DNA of 64,000 nt from an uncultured Clostridia bacterium (GTDB lineage Bacteria > Bacillota > Clostridia > Christensenellales > Borkfalkiaceae), in contig CALVHS010000021.1 in the NCBI GenBank assembly GCA_944328665.1, forward strand, positions 62,001-126,000. Reading direction: 5' to 3'. Both the position numbers and the translations under genes were made by a program. Position 1 is the first letter of the stretch; every line of letters begins with the position of its first letter. The notes beneath the pieces are model-generated. The model worked only from the letters and a program-made list of their open reading frames with translations. It was not told where the DNA came from and did no database searches. This document shows positions 8,742-16,839 of the stretch, piece by piece.

Positions 8742-10546
8742 ACGAGTTTTTCCTCAAAAAAATCCTTGATCTGTCCGGCAAGGACGCTGCCGATCCCTTC
8801 GACGGAGGCAAGTTCCTGCACGCTCGCGCGCATGATGCGGTCGAGCGTGCCGAAGCGCTCCATGAGAGCGCGGCGCTTTGCCTTGCCCACGCCGTCGATC
8901 TCCGTCAGCACGGACGCAAGCGTGTTTTTGCTGTGTATGTTCCTGAAATAGGTGATAGCGAAGCGGTGCGCCTCGTCGCGGATGCGCTGCAGCATCTGCA
9001 AGCAATAGTCGCGTTTGCCCAAAAGGACGCTCTCGGAAGAACCGACCGTAAAGATCTCCTCTTCCCTCTTGGCGAGAGAGATGAGGTCGATATCGTCCAC
9101 GCCCATCCGGGAAAAGATCTCCCGTACGGCGGAAAGCTGCCCTTTGCCGCCGTCGATGATGATGAGATCCGGCTTCGGAAAGCGCGCTTCTTCTTCCGTG
9201 CCCAACTTGGAAAGCCGCCGCAGGAGCACTTCCTGCAGGCTGGCAAAATCGTTTGCCCCCTCCACCGTCTTGACGCGGAAGCGCCTGTAACTTTGCCTGT
9301 CCGCCTCCCCGTCGATAAAGACGACCATCGACCCGACTTTATCCACACCGCTGATATTGGAGATGTCGTAACACTCCATCCTCCGCGGGTAGCGCGAAAG
9401 GTGCAAGAGCTCCTGTAAACGCTTGCAGGCGTTGACGGTCATGTCCTCCTTATGGCGGATCCTGTCCAGCGACTTTTCGAGATATTCGCGCGCGTTGTTT
9501 TCCGCCATCTCCACGAGTCGGCGGCGAATGCCCTGCTTTGGCAGCGTGACCGTCACGCTCTTGGCATAGTGCCCGCGGAAATATTCTTCCAGCAGCTTAT
9601 CCTCCACGAATTCCTGCGCGATGATCTCGTCGGGGATCCTGTGGTTGGCATAGTATTGCGTGAGGAAGGAGGAGACCGCCTCCGCATCCGCAGACGCGTT
9701 TTCAGCGGGAAAGGTGCTTGCCCCCTGCATGATGCCGCGGCGGATGATGAGGATATTGATCGCCGCGTACAGATTGTTGGAAACATAGGCGACGACGTCG
9801 GCGTTCACGTCACGGTTGATCGAGGTGATGCGCTTGAGTTTGATCTTATCCAACATTTCCAGCTTGTCGCGGCAGTCCATCGCCAATTCGAACTGCTCCG
9901 CCTCCGCGTATGCAGTCATCTTCTCTTTGAGCAGCTTTTCCACTTCCCCCTCTTCTCCGTCAAGGAAGCGCATCGCCCGTTTGACCCGCTCGCCGTATTC
10001 TTCTTCCGTGCACAGATGCGCACAGGGCGCGGAACACCTGCCGATGTGATATTCGAGGCAGGGTTTTTTGGGGCTATCGCCCACGGAAACGGCACAGGTA
10101 CGCACGCCGAATGCCATGTTGACGATCTCGAGGACATCTTTGACGCGCACCCCGCCCATATACGGCCCGAAATATCTGTTCCCTTTTTTCAGCTTGCGCG
10201 AGACGGAAAAGGCGGGATACTTCTCCGTCAGGGAGACGCGGATATACGGATACGTCTTATCGTCCTTCAGGAGGATATTATATTTCGGCTTATACTTTTT
10301 TATGAGGTTGTTTTCGAGCGCAAGCGCGTCGATCTCCGACTTGGTGATGATATAATAAAAGTCGGCGATGTTGGCGACCATCGCCTCCACCTTGTCCGGC
10401 TTGGCAGACGAATGAAAATACTGCCGCACGCGGTTTTTTAAGTTGCGCGCCTTGCCGACATAGATGACGTTTTTATCCGCATCCGACATGACGTAGACGC
10501 CCGGATCGTCCGGCAACAGCTTTAATTTTTCTTTGATCACGTCCAT
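8738..10546 (-). CDS. uvrC: Excinuclease ABC subunit C
   Basis: 602 aa. Makes the dual incisions in nucleotide excision repair with UvrA/B. It has an N-terminal GIY-YIG domain (DDPGVYVMSD..NVIYVGKA), a central UVR motif, the RNase H-like C-terminal nuclease (CYDISNISG, DLIIIDGGKGQL) and terminal helix-hairpin-helix repeats (LTEIDGVGKAKRRALM, ASVEGIGSVLAGQI). I start at the ATG at 10546 because the upstream frame runs through the promoter. The leader has no clear ribosome site near this ATG, but holds a small AGGC-GGAA-GCCT hairpin followed by six T, a possible weak attenuator. Confidence 0.95.
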   Translation of the reverse strand: MDVIKEKLKLLPDDPGVYVMSDADKNVIYVGKARNLKNRVRQYFHSSAKPDKVEAMVANIADFYYIITKSEIDALALENNLIKKYKPKYNILLKDDKTYPYIRVSLTEKYPAFSVSRKLKKGNRYFGPYMGGVRVKDVLEIVNMAFGVRTCAVSVGDSPKKPCLEYHIGRCSAPCAHLCTEEEYGERVKRAMRFLDGEEGEVEKLLKEKMTAYAEAEQFELAMDCRDKLEMLDKIKLKRITSINRDVNADVVAYVSNNLYAAINILIIRRGIMQGASTFPAENASADAEAVSSFLTQYYANHRIPDEIIAQEFVEDKLLEEYFRGHYAKSVTVTLPKQGIRRRLVEMAENNAREYLEKSLDRIRHKEDMTVNACKRLQELLHLSRYPRRMECYDISNISGVDKVGSMVVFIDGEADRQSYRRFRVKTVEGANDFASLQEVLLRRLSKLGTEEEARFPKPDLIIIDGGKGQLSAVREIFSRMGVDDIDLISLAKREEEIFTVGSSESVLLGKRDYCLQMLQRIRDEAHRFAITYFRNIHSKNTLASVLTEIDGVGKAKRRALMERFGTLDRIMRASVQELASVEGIGSVLAGQIKDFFEEKLV

Positions 10547-10577
10547 ACAGCACAAAAAAGGCTTCCGCCTCTCTTTT

Positions 10578-10606
10578 ATTATACAATAACCGCGAGAATT
10601 TTGCAA
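10578..10606 (-). promoter_or_regulatory. sigma-A promoter of the uvrC-HAD-hprK operon
   Basis: Minus strand: TTGCAA (10601-10606), 17-bp spacer, TATAAT (10578-10583). Confidence 0.75.
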
Positions 10607-10642
10607 TAAAAAATTGTATCTATTTCCGCCGCCCTTTTCCCT

Positions 10643-10987
10643 TCAATAGCCGATAAATTCCACACCCTTCAACAGCACGTCGTTCACCGTCTCGTTCTTC
10701 AGGCTGTAAAAGATGACCTTCCCCATCCTGAGCGTCTGCACGATGCCCGCATCCTTCAAAAAGCGCAGTTGGTGCGACACCGTCGTCTGGTTGATCTCCA
10801 GCACGCGCGAGATATCCGTCACGCACATCTCCGTGATGGCGAGCGCCGATAAGATGCGCACGCGCGTCGGGTCGGAAAAGATGGAAAAAAAACGCACCAA
10901 CCCTTCCAGCACTTCCCCTTCGGGAACATACTTTTCCACCAGGGCCTGCGTGCGCCCGTCCAACAGCAGCGTCGCCGTACTTTGCAT
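10643..10987 (-). CDS. ArsR/SmtB-family metal-responsive repressor
   Basis: 114 aa winged-helix regulator. The metal-site helix reads EMCVTDIS (residues 53-60): one cysteine of the classic ELCVCDL motif is kept and the second is Thr. The recognition helix is NQTTVSHQLRFLKDAGIV. It lies 121 bp downstream of copA in the same direction but has its own promoter. A Cu(I) or other soft-metal regulon is likely from context. GGAGG precedes the ATG and is part of an 11-bp inverted repeat described separately. Confidence 0.88.
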   Translation of the reverse strand: MQSTATLLLDGRTQALVEKYVPEGEVLEGLVRFFSIFSDPTRVRILSALAITEMCVTDISRVLEINQTTVSHQLRFLKDAGIVQTLRMGKVIFYSLKNETVNDVLLKGVEFIGY

Positions 10988-10990
10988 ATC

Positions 10991-11041
10991 CGCCCCCTCC
11001 GTATGATAGGATATATCTATTGTATCCCATCGGAGGGGGCG
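10991..11041 (-). repeat. Perfect 11-bp inverted repeat spanning the arsR promoter and ribosome site
   Basis: CGCCCCCTCCG (10991-11001) and CGGAGGGGGCG (11031-11041) are exact complements 29 bp apart. On the minus strand one arm covers the arsR Shine-Dalgarno sequence and the other lies between its -35 and -10 boxes, upstream of the expected start. It could be an operator or an RNA switch acting only on read-through from copA. Confidence 0.6.
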
Positions 11042-11048
11042 CTGTCAA
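11019..11048 (-). promoter_or_regulatory. sigma-A promoter of the arsR-type gene
   Basis: Minus strand: TTGACA (11043-11048), 18-bp spacer, TACAAT (11019-11024). An AT-rich imperfect dyad (GATATATC core) overlaps the start region. Confidence 0.7.
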
Positions 11049-11108
11049 TATGCTCGGGCGTCGGAATTTGCCGGATCGGCGCCCCTTTGCTCATCTTTTG
11101 CCGAAAGT

Positions 11109-11309
11109 TCAGCCGATCTTTTTGACATGATAGCCCGCGTCCTCGACGGCCTTGACGAGCACGTCGTCCGCGACGTCCCCTTCGACGGTCGCCCTCTTCT
11201 TTTTGAGGTCGACGTGCGCCTTGACTCCCTCGATCGCGTTGAGCGCGTTTTCCACGCGCGCCACGCAGTGCATGCAACTCATCCCTTCGATCGTCAGGAT
11301 CTTTTCCAT
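11109..11309 (-). CDS. copZ: CopZ-like copper chaperone start nested in frame at the 3' end of copA
   Basis: 66 aa heavy-metal-associated domain (GMSCMHCVARVENAL). Within the copA frame, codon 771 is an ATG preceded by AAAGGAG and an 8-nt gap, one of the best ribosome sites in the region. The same sequence can therefore be read as the C-terminal domain of CopA and as a free chaperone handing Cu(I) to it. There is no stop between the ATPase and this ATG. Whether a separate protein is made is inference. Confidence 0.5.
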   Translation of the reverse strand: MEKILTIEGMSCMHCVARVENALNAIEGVKAHVDLKKKRATVEGDVADDVLVKAVEDAGYHVKKIG

Positions 11310-13619
11310 GATATGTTCTCCTTTGCCGTTTACGGCTTTTTGATTTTTATCTTTCCCTTTGAAGCGCATCAGCCGCAGGGCGTTCGTCACTACAAAGACC
11401 GAACTTAAACTCATCGCCAGCGCCCCGTACATCGGGCTGAGAACGACGCCGACAGCGTACAGCGCCCCCGCCGCGATCGGGATGCACAACAGGTTATAAA
11501 TGAACGCCCAAAAGAGGTTTTCCTTGATGTTGCGCACCGTCGCCTTGCTCAGATCGATCGCCGCATTGACCGCGCGCAGATCCCCCGCCACCAGAACGAC
11601 GTCCGCAGAATCGATGGCGACGTCCGTGCCGCTCCCCATCGCAATGCCGACGTCCGCCTCTTTGAGCGCGGGAGAATCGTTGATACCGTCCCCCGCCATC
11701 GCCGTAACGCCCGCCTTTTTGCTGTTCTGCACGGCGGCAAGTTTCCCTTCCGGCAAGACGCCGGCGATGACCTCGTCGATGCCCGCCTGCTTTGCGATCG
11801 CCTTCGCGGCGCCCTCGGCGTCCCCGGTCAGCATGACGGGCGTGACGCCGCGCGCCTTTAAGCCCGCCACCGCCTCGGCGCTGCCTTCTTTGATGGTATC
11901 GGCGACGGCAAACAGCGCAGCCGTTTCACCCCCGCACGCAAAGTACAGCACCGTCTTTCCGTCCGCAGCAAGGCGCTCCGCTTCCGTTTCGGCACCGCCG
12001 CACGGGATGCCGTTCTCTTCGAGCAGCCGCCTATTGCCGATCAACAGGTGCACGCCGTCCCGCGCCGCCCGCGCGCCCTTGCCGGGAAGATAAGAAAAGT
12101 TTTCCGCCGCGGAAAGGGTAAGCCCCTCTTCCTTCGCCCGCTCGACGATGCTCGCCGCCAACGGATGATTGGAATTGAGTTCCACGCCGCCCGCCGCGGC
12201 CAACACTTCCGCGCGGGTATGCCCGCCGAAGAGGACGATATCCGTCACGCGCGGCTTCCCTTCGGTGATGGTCGCCGTCTTGTCGAGCAGAACGGTGCGG
12301 ATATCCTTAGCGCGCTGCAGCGCCTCCGCATCCTTATATAAGATGCCCATGGCTGCCCCGCGCCCCGTCGCCGCCATGACCGCGACGGGCGTCGCCAGCC
12401 CCAACGCGCAGGGACAGGAAATGACGAGCACGCTGATCGACATGCTCAAGATCTGCGGCACGGTCACGCCGACCGCGCCCGTTCCCCACAAGATCATCCA
12501 GACCGCAAAAGTGAGTGCCGCAATGCCGAGCACCACCGGCACGAAGATCCCCGCGATCTTGTCCACCGTCTTTTCGATGGGCGCTTTCGAGGCGCCCGCT
12601 TCACGCACCATCCGCACGATCTTGGACAGGACGGTGTCTTCTCCGACCTTCTCCGCGCGCACGCGGATGACGTTGCCTCTGTTGACGGAAGCGCTCGTGA
12701 CAAAATCGCCCGCACCCACTTCCACGGGCAGGCTTTCGCCCGTGATCGCCGATTTATCGACAAAGGAATCTCCCGCAAGGATGACGCCGTCCACGGGGAT
12801 GCTGTCTCCCTGCTTTACGACGACGGTGTCACCGATGGCGACCTCGGAAAGGCGCACCTTCCTCTGCACGCCGCCGCGCTCCACCGTCACCTCGTCCGGC
12901 GCGAGCTTCAAAAGTTTTTCCACCTCTTCGCCCGTCTTGCTCTTGGAACGCGCTTCCAGCCATTTGCCGAGAGTGACGAGGGTCAGCACCATCGCCGCCG
13001 ATTCGAAAAAGAGGTCGTTCTTCGCCAATGCATGCGCATCCGCAAAGGGCATGACAAACATGACGACGGCGCTGTAAAGATAGGAGACGGCAGAGCCGAG
13101 GCTGACGAGGGTATCCATATTGGGCACCCGCTTCCACAATGCCCGGATGCCGCTCGTAAAAAAGGCAAAGTTGATAAAGAGGATAGGCGTCGTCAACAAA
13201 AGCTGCAAGAGGGCAAAGTTTTCGGGATGCTCGTGCATGTCCCAAAAGAAAGGCAGCGGCGCGCCCGCCATATGGTGCAGCATGGTCAGATACATGAGCG
13301 GGACGAGAAAACCGAGGGAGACAAAAAAACGGCGCTTGAGTTTTTTTGCCTCATCGCCGAAAGAATTCGCCTTCTTCTCCCGTACCGGCGCGGCGGCGCT
13401 CTCCTCCCCGTCCGCAAGGCTCGCCCCGTAACCGAGATTGACGACGGCCTCTTCGATCTCCTCCGCCGTGATCGCTTTATCGTCATAGTCGACGGTCATA
13501 CACTCACCCATCAGGCTGACATCCGCACGCTCGACGCCGTCTAACTTGTTGACCGTCTTTTGGATGCCCGCCGAACACGCGGCGCAGGTCATCCCCGTGA
13601 TCTTGAACTTCTGTTCCAT
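11109..13619 (-). CDS. copA: Cu(I)-exporting P-type ATPase fused to a C-terminal CopZ-like domain
   Basis: 836 aa. Pumps Cu(I) out across the membrane. Order: HMA domain with GMTCAAC (9-15); actuator TGES (293-296); Cu site CPC (402-404); phosphorylation loop DKTAT (446-450); GDGIND near 665; then YN and MxxSS in the last two membrane segments, the Cu(I) signature; linker; second HMA with MSCMHC. DKTAT is odd: the family motif is DKTGT, and I checked the codon (GCG, Ala449). The C-terminal HMA starts at an internal ATG with a strong ribosome site (see copZ). Length without that domain, about 770 aa, is slightly longer than usual for single-HMA CopA. Confidence 0.93.
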   Translation of the reverse strand: MEQKFKITGMTCAACSAGIQKTVNKLDGVERADVSLMGECMTVDYDDKAITAEEIEEAVVNLGYGASLADGEESAAAPVREKKANSFGDEAKKLKRRFFVSLGFLVPLMYLTMLHHMAGAPLPFFWDMHEHPENFALLQLLLTTPILFINFAFFTSGIRALWKRVPNMDTLVSLGSAVSYLYSAVVMFVMPFADAHALAKNDLFFESAAMVLTLVTLGKWLEARSKSKTGEEVEKLLKLAPDEVTVERGGVQRKVRLSEVAIGDTVVVKQGDSIPVDGVILAGDSFVDKSAITGESLPVEVGAGDFVTSASVNRGNVIRVRAEKVGEDTVLSKIVRMVREAGASKAPIEKTVDKIAGIFVPVVLGIAALTFAVWMILWGTGAVGVTVPQILSMSISVLVISCPCALGLATPVAVMAATGRGAAMGILYKDAEALQRAKDIRTVLLDKTATITEGKPRVTDIVLFGGHTRAEVLAAAGGVELNSNHPLAASIVERAKEEGLTLSAAENFSYLPGKGARAARDGVHLLIGNRRLLEENGIPCGGAETEAERLAADGKTVLYFACGGETAALFAVADTIKEGSAEAVAGLKARGVTPVMLTGDAEGAAKAIAKQAGIDEVIAGVLPEGKLAAVQNSKKAGVTAMAGDGINDSPALKEADVGIAMGSGTDVAIDSADVVLVAGDLRAVNAAIDLSKATVRNIKENLFWAFIYNLLCIPIAAGALYAVGVVLSPMYGALAMSLSSVFVVTNALRLMRFKGKDKNQKAVNGKGEHIMEKILTIEGMSCMHCVARVENALNAIEGVKAHVDLKKKRATVEGDVADDVLVKAVEDAGYHVKKIG

Positions 13620-13655
13620 AAAGGCACTCTATCTCCTACCTATAAGGTCGCAATT

Positions 13656-13685
13656 ATTATAATATACCGCTCCGCGGGCTGTCAA
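13656..13685 (-). promoter_or_regulatory. sigma-A promoter of copA
   Basis: Minus strand: TTGACA (13680-13685), 18-bp spacer, TATAAT (13656-13661). The copA ribosome site AGGAG lies about 30 nt downstream. Confidence 0.75.
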
Positions 13686-13762
13686 TGATTTTGCGCTTGA
13701 AACGCGACCCGTTTTTGTATCGGTATCGGCGGGCACAAACCGAAAAGAATCACGTATTATGC

Positions 13763-13791
13763 TTGCCAAATTACTCTGCAAACGGTATAAT
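13763..13791 (+). promoter_or_regulatory. sigma-A promoter of the nucleotidyltransferase gene
   Basis: TTGCCA (13763-13768), 17-bp spacer, TATAAT (13786-13791). Confidence 0.7.
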
Positions 13792-13811
13792 ATTAAAAAA
13801 AGGAGGGGAGC

Positions 13812-14606
13812 ATGTACCCACACCACGCCGCATCTATCCAAAAACTCAAAGAATATTTCCTGCCCATGCCGGGCATGATCGCCATCGTTTTGGACGGCTC
13901 CATCGTCAAAGGGAACGAGCGCGCCGACTCGGACATAGACGCGCTCATCGTCGTCACGGAAGAATGCCACGCGCGGCTCGCCGCCGAAAACAGGCTGGCG
14001 GAAGTCATCGAAGGCCACTGCACCTATGCGGGCGGCTACTTCGACGTCAAATACAAGACAAAAACGCTGTTGCAGGCGGCAGCCGAACGCGCGAGCGAAC
14101 CGACGAGGAACGCCTACGTCAAAGCGCGCGTCCTCTACTCTTCCGATCCGGACATCGCCCCCCTATTGGAACGCATCGCGGCGTATCCCGAACACGAACG
14201 GGAAGGAAAGGTACGCTGCTTCAATGCCAACCTGCAGCTCAACCGCGGCTATTTTTTGGAATGCGTGCCCAAGGAAAACGCCTATATGCGCGCTCACCTC
14301 GCACAGGAGATCGTCTACAGCGTATACAGGCTCATCCTCGCGGAAAACAGGCAGCTGTTCCCGTGTAACCGCAGGCTGGAAGAGGCGGTGGAAAAATGTA
14401 AAAAACGGCCGCAGGACATCCTTGCCCTCGGCGCGGCGTTCTTAAAACGGATCGACCGGGAAAGCTGCGAAGCCTTTGTGCAGGCATTTTGGAAGCAGAG
14501 CGATCTTCCCCTCACCGACGATGTGAGCGAAAATTGTTCGCAATACGTCAAATATTATGAGGACTGGTGGAACGAGGAGCGCCCGCCCTTCCCCAACGAG
14601 TGGTGA
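13812..14606 (+). CDS. Nucleotidyltransferase-domain protein (substrate unknown)
   Basis: 264 aa. The pol-beta-like NTase motif is clear: Gly29-Ser30, Asp41-x-Asp43 (SDID) and a probable third Asp at 78 (YFDVK). The C-terminal 150 residues are helical and resemble the helical half of aminoglycoside adenylyltransferase-type proteins, but I cannot assign a substrate. AGGAGGGG precedes the ATG. The gene is single-cistron, divergent from copA and closed by a strong terminator. Resistance, tRNA-directed or toxin-like NTase roles all remain possible. Confidence 0.75.
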   Translation: MYPHHAASIQKLKEYFLPMPGMIAIVLDGSIVKGNERADSDIDALIVVTEECHARLAAENRLAEVIEGHCTYAGGYFDVKYKTKTLLQAAAERASEPTRNAYVKARVLYSSDPDIAPLLERIAAYPEHEREGKVRCFNANLQLNRGYFLECVPKENAYMRAHLAQEIVYSVYRLILAENRQLFPCNRRLEEAVEKCKKRPQDILALGAAFLKRIDRESCEAFVQAFWKQSDLPLTDDVSENCSQYVKYYEDWWNEERPPFPNEW

Positions 14607-14620
14607 TCTAAAAAAACGGT

Positions 14621-14652
14621 AAAAAGCCCGCGGTCGTCCCGCGGGCTTTTTT
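14621..14652. terminator. Bidirectional terminator between the nucleotidyltransferase gene and rpmF
   Basis: GCCCGCGG and CCGCGGGC form an 8-bp GC stem flanked by five A on the left and six T on the right, so it can end both converging transcripts. Confidence 0.88.
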
Positions 14653-14677
14653 GACAAGATCCATAGTTCCGAAAAAA

Positions 14678-14863
14678 TCACTTATTTTCTTCGGTATTGA
14701 CGACCTCTCTGCCGTCATAATAGCCGCACTTTTTGCAAACCTTGTGCGCCTCTTTCCATTCATGGCAATGGGGGCATTCCACCAGCGTAGGAGCCGTTGC
14801 CTTAAAGTTTGCGTATCTGGTATTGGTTCTCTGCTTGGACTGTTTTGACTTAGGTACCGCCAT
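14678..14863 (-). CDS. rpmF: 50S ribosomal protein L32
   Basis: 61 aa. Begins MAVPKSKQSKQRT, typical of L32, with the zinc-ribbon pair CPHC and CKKC at about 34-50. In Bacillota rpmF normally follows a DUF177/YceD gene in the tmcAL-pta-ackA neighbourhood. Here that gene is absent and two PH-domain membrane proteins stand between ackA and rpmF. GAGAGGTG about 11 nt upstream is the ribosome site. Confidence 0.97.
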   Translation of the reverse strand: MAVPKSKQSKQRTNTRYANFKATAPTLVECPHCHEWKEAHKVCKKCGYYDGREVVNTEENK

Positions 14864-14914
14864 CTTCTATACACCTCTCTTCCGAAATTTACATTTTTTC
14901 AAACCGACTTCAAA

Positions 14915-14943
14915 ATTATATACTATTCATTCGGGTTTGTCAA
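14915..14943 (-). promoter_or_regulatory. Consensus sigma-A promoter of rpmF
   Basis: Minus strand: TTGACA (14938-14943), 17-bp spacer, TATAAT (14915-14920). It overlaps the end of the upstream gene. Confidence 0.85.
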
Positions 14944-16312
14944 CTTTTTTTTCGAGTTTTTCCGTCAATTCGGAAAAATCGGCATCTTTGAGATACCCGA
15001 CCGCAAAAAATCCGGAATACTTGCCCACGGTCACGTCCACAGCGCAGATGCCCTTGCAGGAAGCGGCGATATTTTTCGTCGCCGAGACGCTTTTGACGGC
15101 GTCATAGGCGACGCAGAGGATATTCTTTTCGATGATGCCGTAACCGAACAAGGCGATCTTTTCGCCGAGCAGATACCTGCACCTGCGGCAGGCGATCGGG
15201 ATGCCCGCCGCGGGAAGGAGCAGCAAAAGCAGCATCCATGGCGTCAAAAAGATCCCCATGATCGCGGCAGCCAAGACAAACCAAAGAGAAGTCTCAAAAT
15301 ACGCCGCCAACGCGCCCGCGCCTGCCGTACGCGTCTCCCCCGCGTGACAGTCGGGCATGACGGCACCCACGATCGCTTCGACGGAGCGGCGATCGAGCAA
15401 AAAAGGAAAATAATTGTTATCGGAGATCCCCTTCGCTTTCTGCATGCTCTCCGCGGAGAGGCGATACAGCCCGAACGCTCTTTCCGTAAGGCTCTGCCGC
15501 AGGCGGAAAGCGAGCACGCTGTCAAAAAAGAGGTTATGCTCTCCTGCGGATACGCCGCCGTATGAGATCGTGAAGCGATCTCGCCCCACGCGCACGGAAT
15601 ACCCCGCAAAACGCGCCGCGATATAGACGAGCCGCCCCATACCGCCCGCCAGCACCGCCGCATACAGCGCCGCTATGGCGAGCAGAAAATACAACCCGTC
15701 CTTGATCCTCGGCAAGAGCGCCGCCACGGAGGGGAAGGTCACGGCAGTCAGGCACACAAACAGCGCCGTGACGCGCAAAAAACAGGAAAGGAAGGCGACC
15801 GCCCGCGCCCCTTTGGCAGGCAAAACACATGCCGCGCGTTCGCCTTCCTGCGCCGCTTCCCGCAGAGGAAAGACGGAAAGGAATGCCGCCACATCCTCGG
15901 AGGAGAGATAGACGGAAAATACGCCGAGATGCGTTTCGATCTCCACCTTGCGGATCCCGAGCAGTTTCCCCGCCGCACCGGAATTTTCGCGCAGGCCCGT
16001 GACGTCCGCAAAGCGAACGAAAGAGGTCTTGTTCCCCTTACGAAAAGTCAGCCCGCTTTCCGTCACGGTGACGGTCGGTTTTTTTTCTGTCAGGGAAAAG
16101 GCGAAAAAAAAGATGATCGCCGACCCCGCGGCGACGGAAAACACGGCGGCATATTCCGCCGCAGACAGTTCCCACAGTCTGCCGATCGCCATATTCGCCG
16201 CCCAAAAGGCGACGAAAGCCGCCAGCAAAAAGACGCCCAACGTATAAAACAGCGCCCTGTGACGACTCAGATAAAAAGTTTTATTTTCCCCTTGTGAAGG
16301 CTCGTTCGTCAT
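14927..16312 (-). CDS. YdbT-like membrane protein with three bacterial-PH-like domains
   Basis: 461 aa. Two hydrophobic segments near the N-terminus are followed by alternating soluble beta-rich modules and further membrane segments: modules near 85-150, 235-330 and 385-450. The last has GYGIIEKNILCVAYDAVKSV, typical of bPH2 (YdbT family). The role of YdbS/YdbT is poorly defined; an envelope-stress or antibiotic-tolerance role is family knowledge only. I start at the ATG at 16312, which follows AGGAG; the longer frame begins at TTG. It overlaps the preceding gene by 32 bp, so the two are coupled. Confidence 0.65.
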   Translation of the reverse strand: MTNEPSQGENKTFYLSRHRALFYTLGVFLLAAFVAFWAANMAIGRLWELSAAEYAAVFSVAAGSAIIFFFAFSLTEKKPTVTVTESGLTFRKGNKTSFVRFADVTGLRENSGAAGKLLGIRKVEIETHLGVFSVYLSSEDVAAFLSVFPLREAAQEGERAACVLPAKGARAVAFLSCFLRVTALFVCLTAVTFPSVAALLPRIKDGLYFLLAIAALYAAVLAGGMGRLVYIAARFAGYSVRVGRDRFTISYGGVSAGEHNLFFDSVLAFRLRQSLTERAFGLYRLSAESMQKAKGISDNNYFPFLLDRRSVEAIVGAVMPDCHAGETRTAGAGALAAYFETSLWFVLAAAIMGIFLTPWMLLLLLLPAAGIPIACRRCRYLLGEKIALFGYGIIEKNILCVAYDAVKSVSATKNIAASCKGICAVDVTVGKYSGFFAVGYLKDADFSELTEKLEKKVDKPE

Positions 16313-16835
16313 TTTTCTCCTCAAAATAGGAAAGCACCGCGGCGGCTTTTTCCTGCGAGAGATGTTTCAGGTCATATCTTCCGGAACCACAGCAGAGGCG
16401 CACGTCATAGAACGCCTCCTTTTCCGAAAGGAAGCGCACCGCCGAAGTGCCGCCGCCCCTATATTCCGAAACGTCCGCGCCCACTTTTTCTTTGCCGAAA
16501 TAGCGGCGCACACGCACACGGTCTACGTCCGCATAGCGAAGCACGCACAATTTGCGGCAGCAAAGCCCGCCGCAAACACGCAGCGTCGAAGGCGTGACCT
16601 CAAAGCAAAAGCGCTCCGCATAGCAGAGGCCGTTCGCCAGCACCAGCACGGCGTCGGCAGCCGCAGCGGCGAGCGCGAGCAGCAAAAACACCTCCCTAAA
16701 CCCCGGCGCCAAAAACATGAACACGACGAGCGCGGCGGGGACGAGGAGCAGGCAGCAAAAGAGCGCCGCCGTGCGCCTCTTGATCCGAGCAGCATAATTT
16801 TCGTCAAAAAAGACGAACCCGTCCCGCCGTTCCAT
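16281..16835 (-). CDS. YdbS-like small membrane protein with one bacterial-PH-like domain
   Basis: 184 aa. Two adjacent membrane segments (about 20-45 and 47-70) are followed by one soluble beta-rich domain (RYADVDRVRVRRYFG and later GRYDLKHLS). The size and layout match the single-bPH partner of YdbT-type proteins, and the downstream overlap with the larger partner supports a complex of the two. It starts 4 bp after the ackA stop and is probably the third gene of the pta operon. Confidence 0.6.
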   Translation of the reverse strand: MERRDGFVFFDENYAARIKRRTAALFCCLLLVPAALVVFMFLAPGFREVFLLLALAAAAADAVLVLANGLCYAERFCFEVTPSTLRVCGGLCCRKLCVLRYADVDRVRVRRYFGKEKVGADVSEYRGGGTSAVRFLSEKEAFYDVRLCCGSGRYDLKHLSQEKAAAVLSYFEEKNDERAFTRGK

Positions 16836-16839
16836 TTCG

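Noticed and set aside
11109-11345. Programmed frameshift in copA like that of E. coli
   Set aside because: The CopZ-like domain is in the same frame as the ATPase, so no frameshift is needed. Internal initiation is the relevant idea.
13812-14606. MNT/HEPN toxin-antitoxin pair
   Set aside because: The nucleotidyltransferase stands alone between copA and a terminator, with no adjacent HEPN gene. The HEPN-like protein at 32815 is far away and carries CBS domains.
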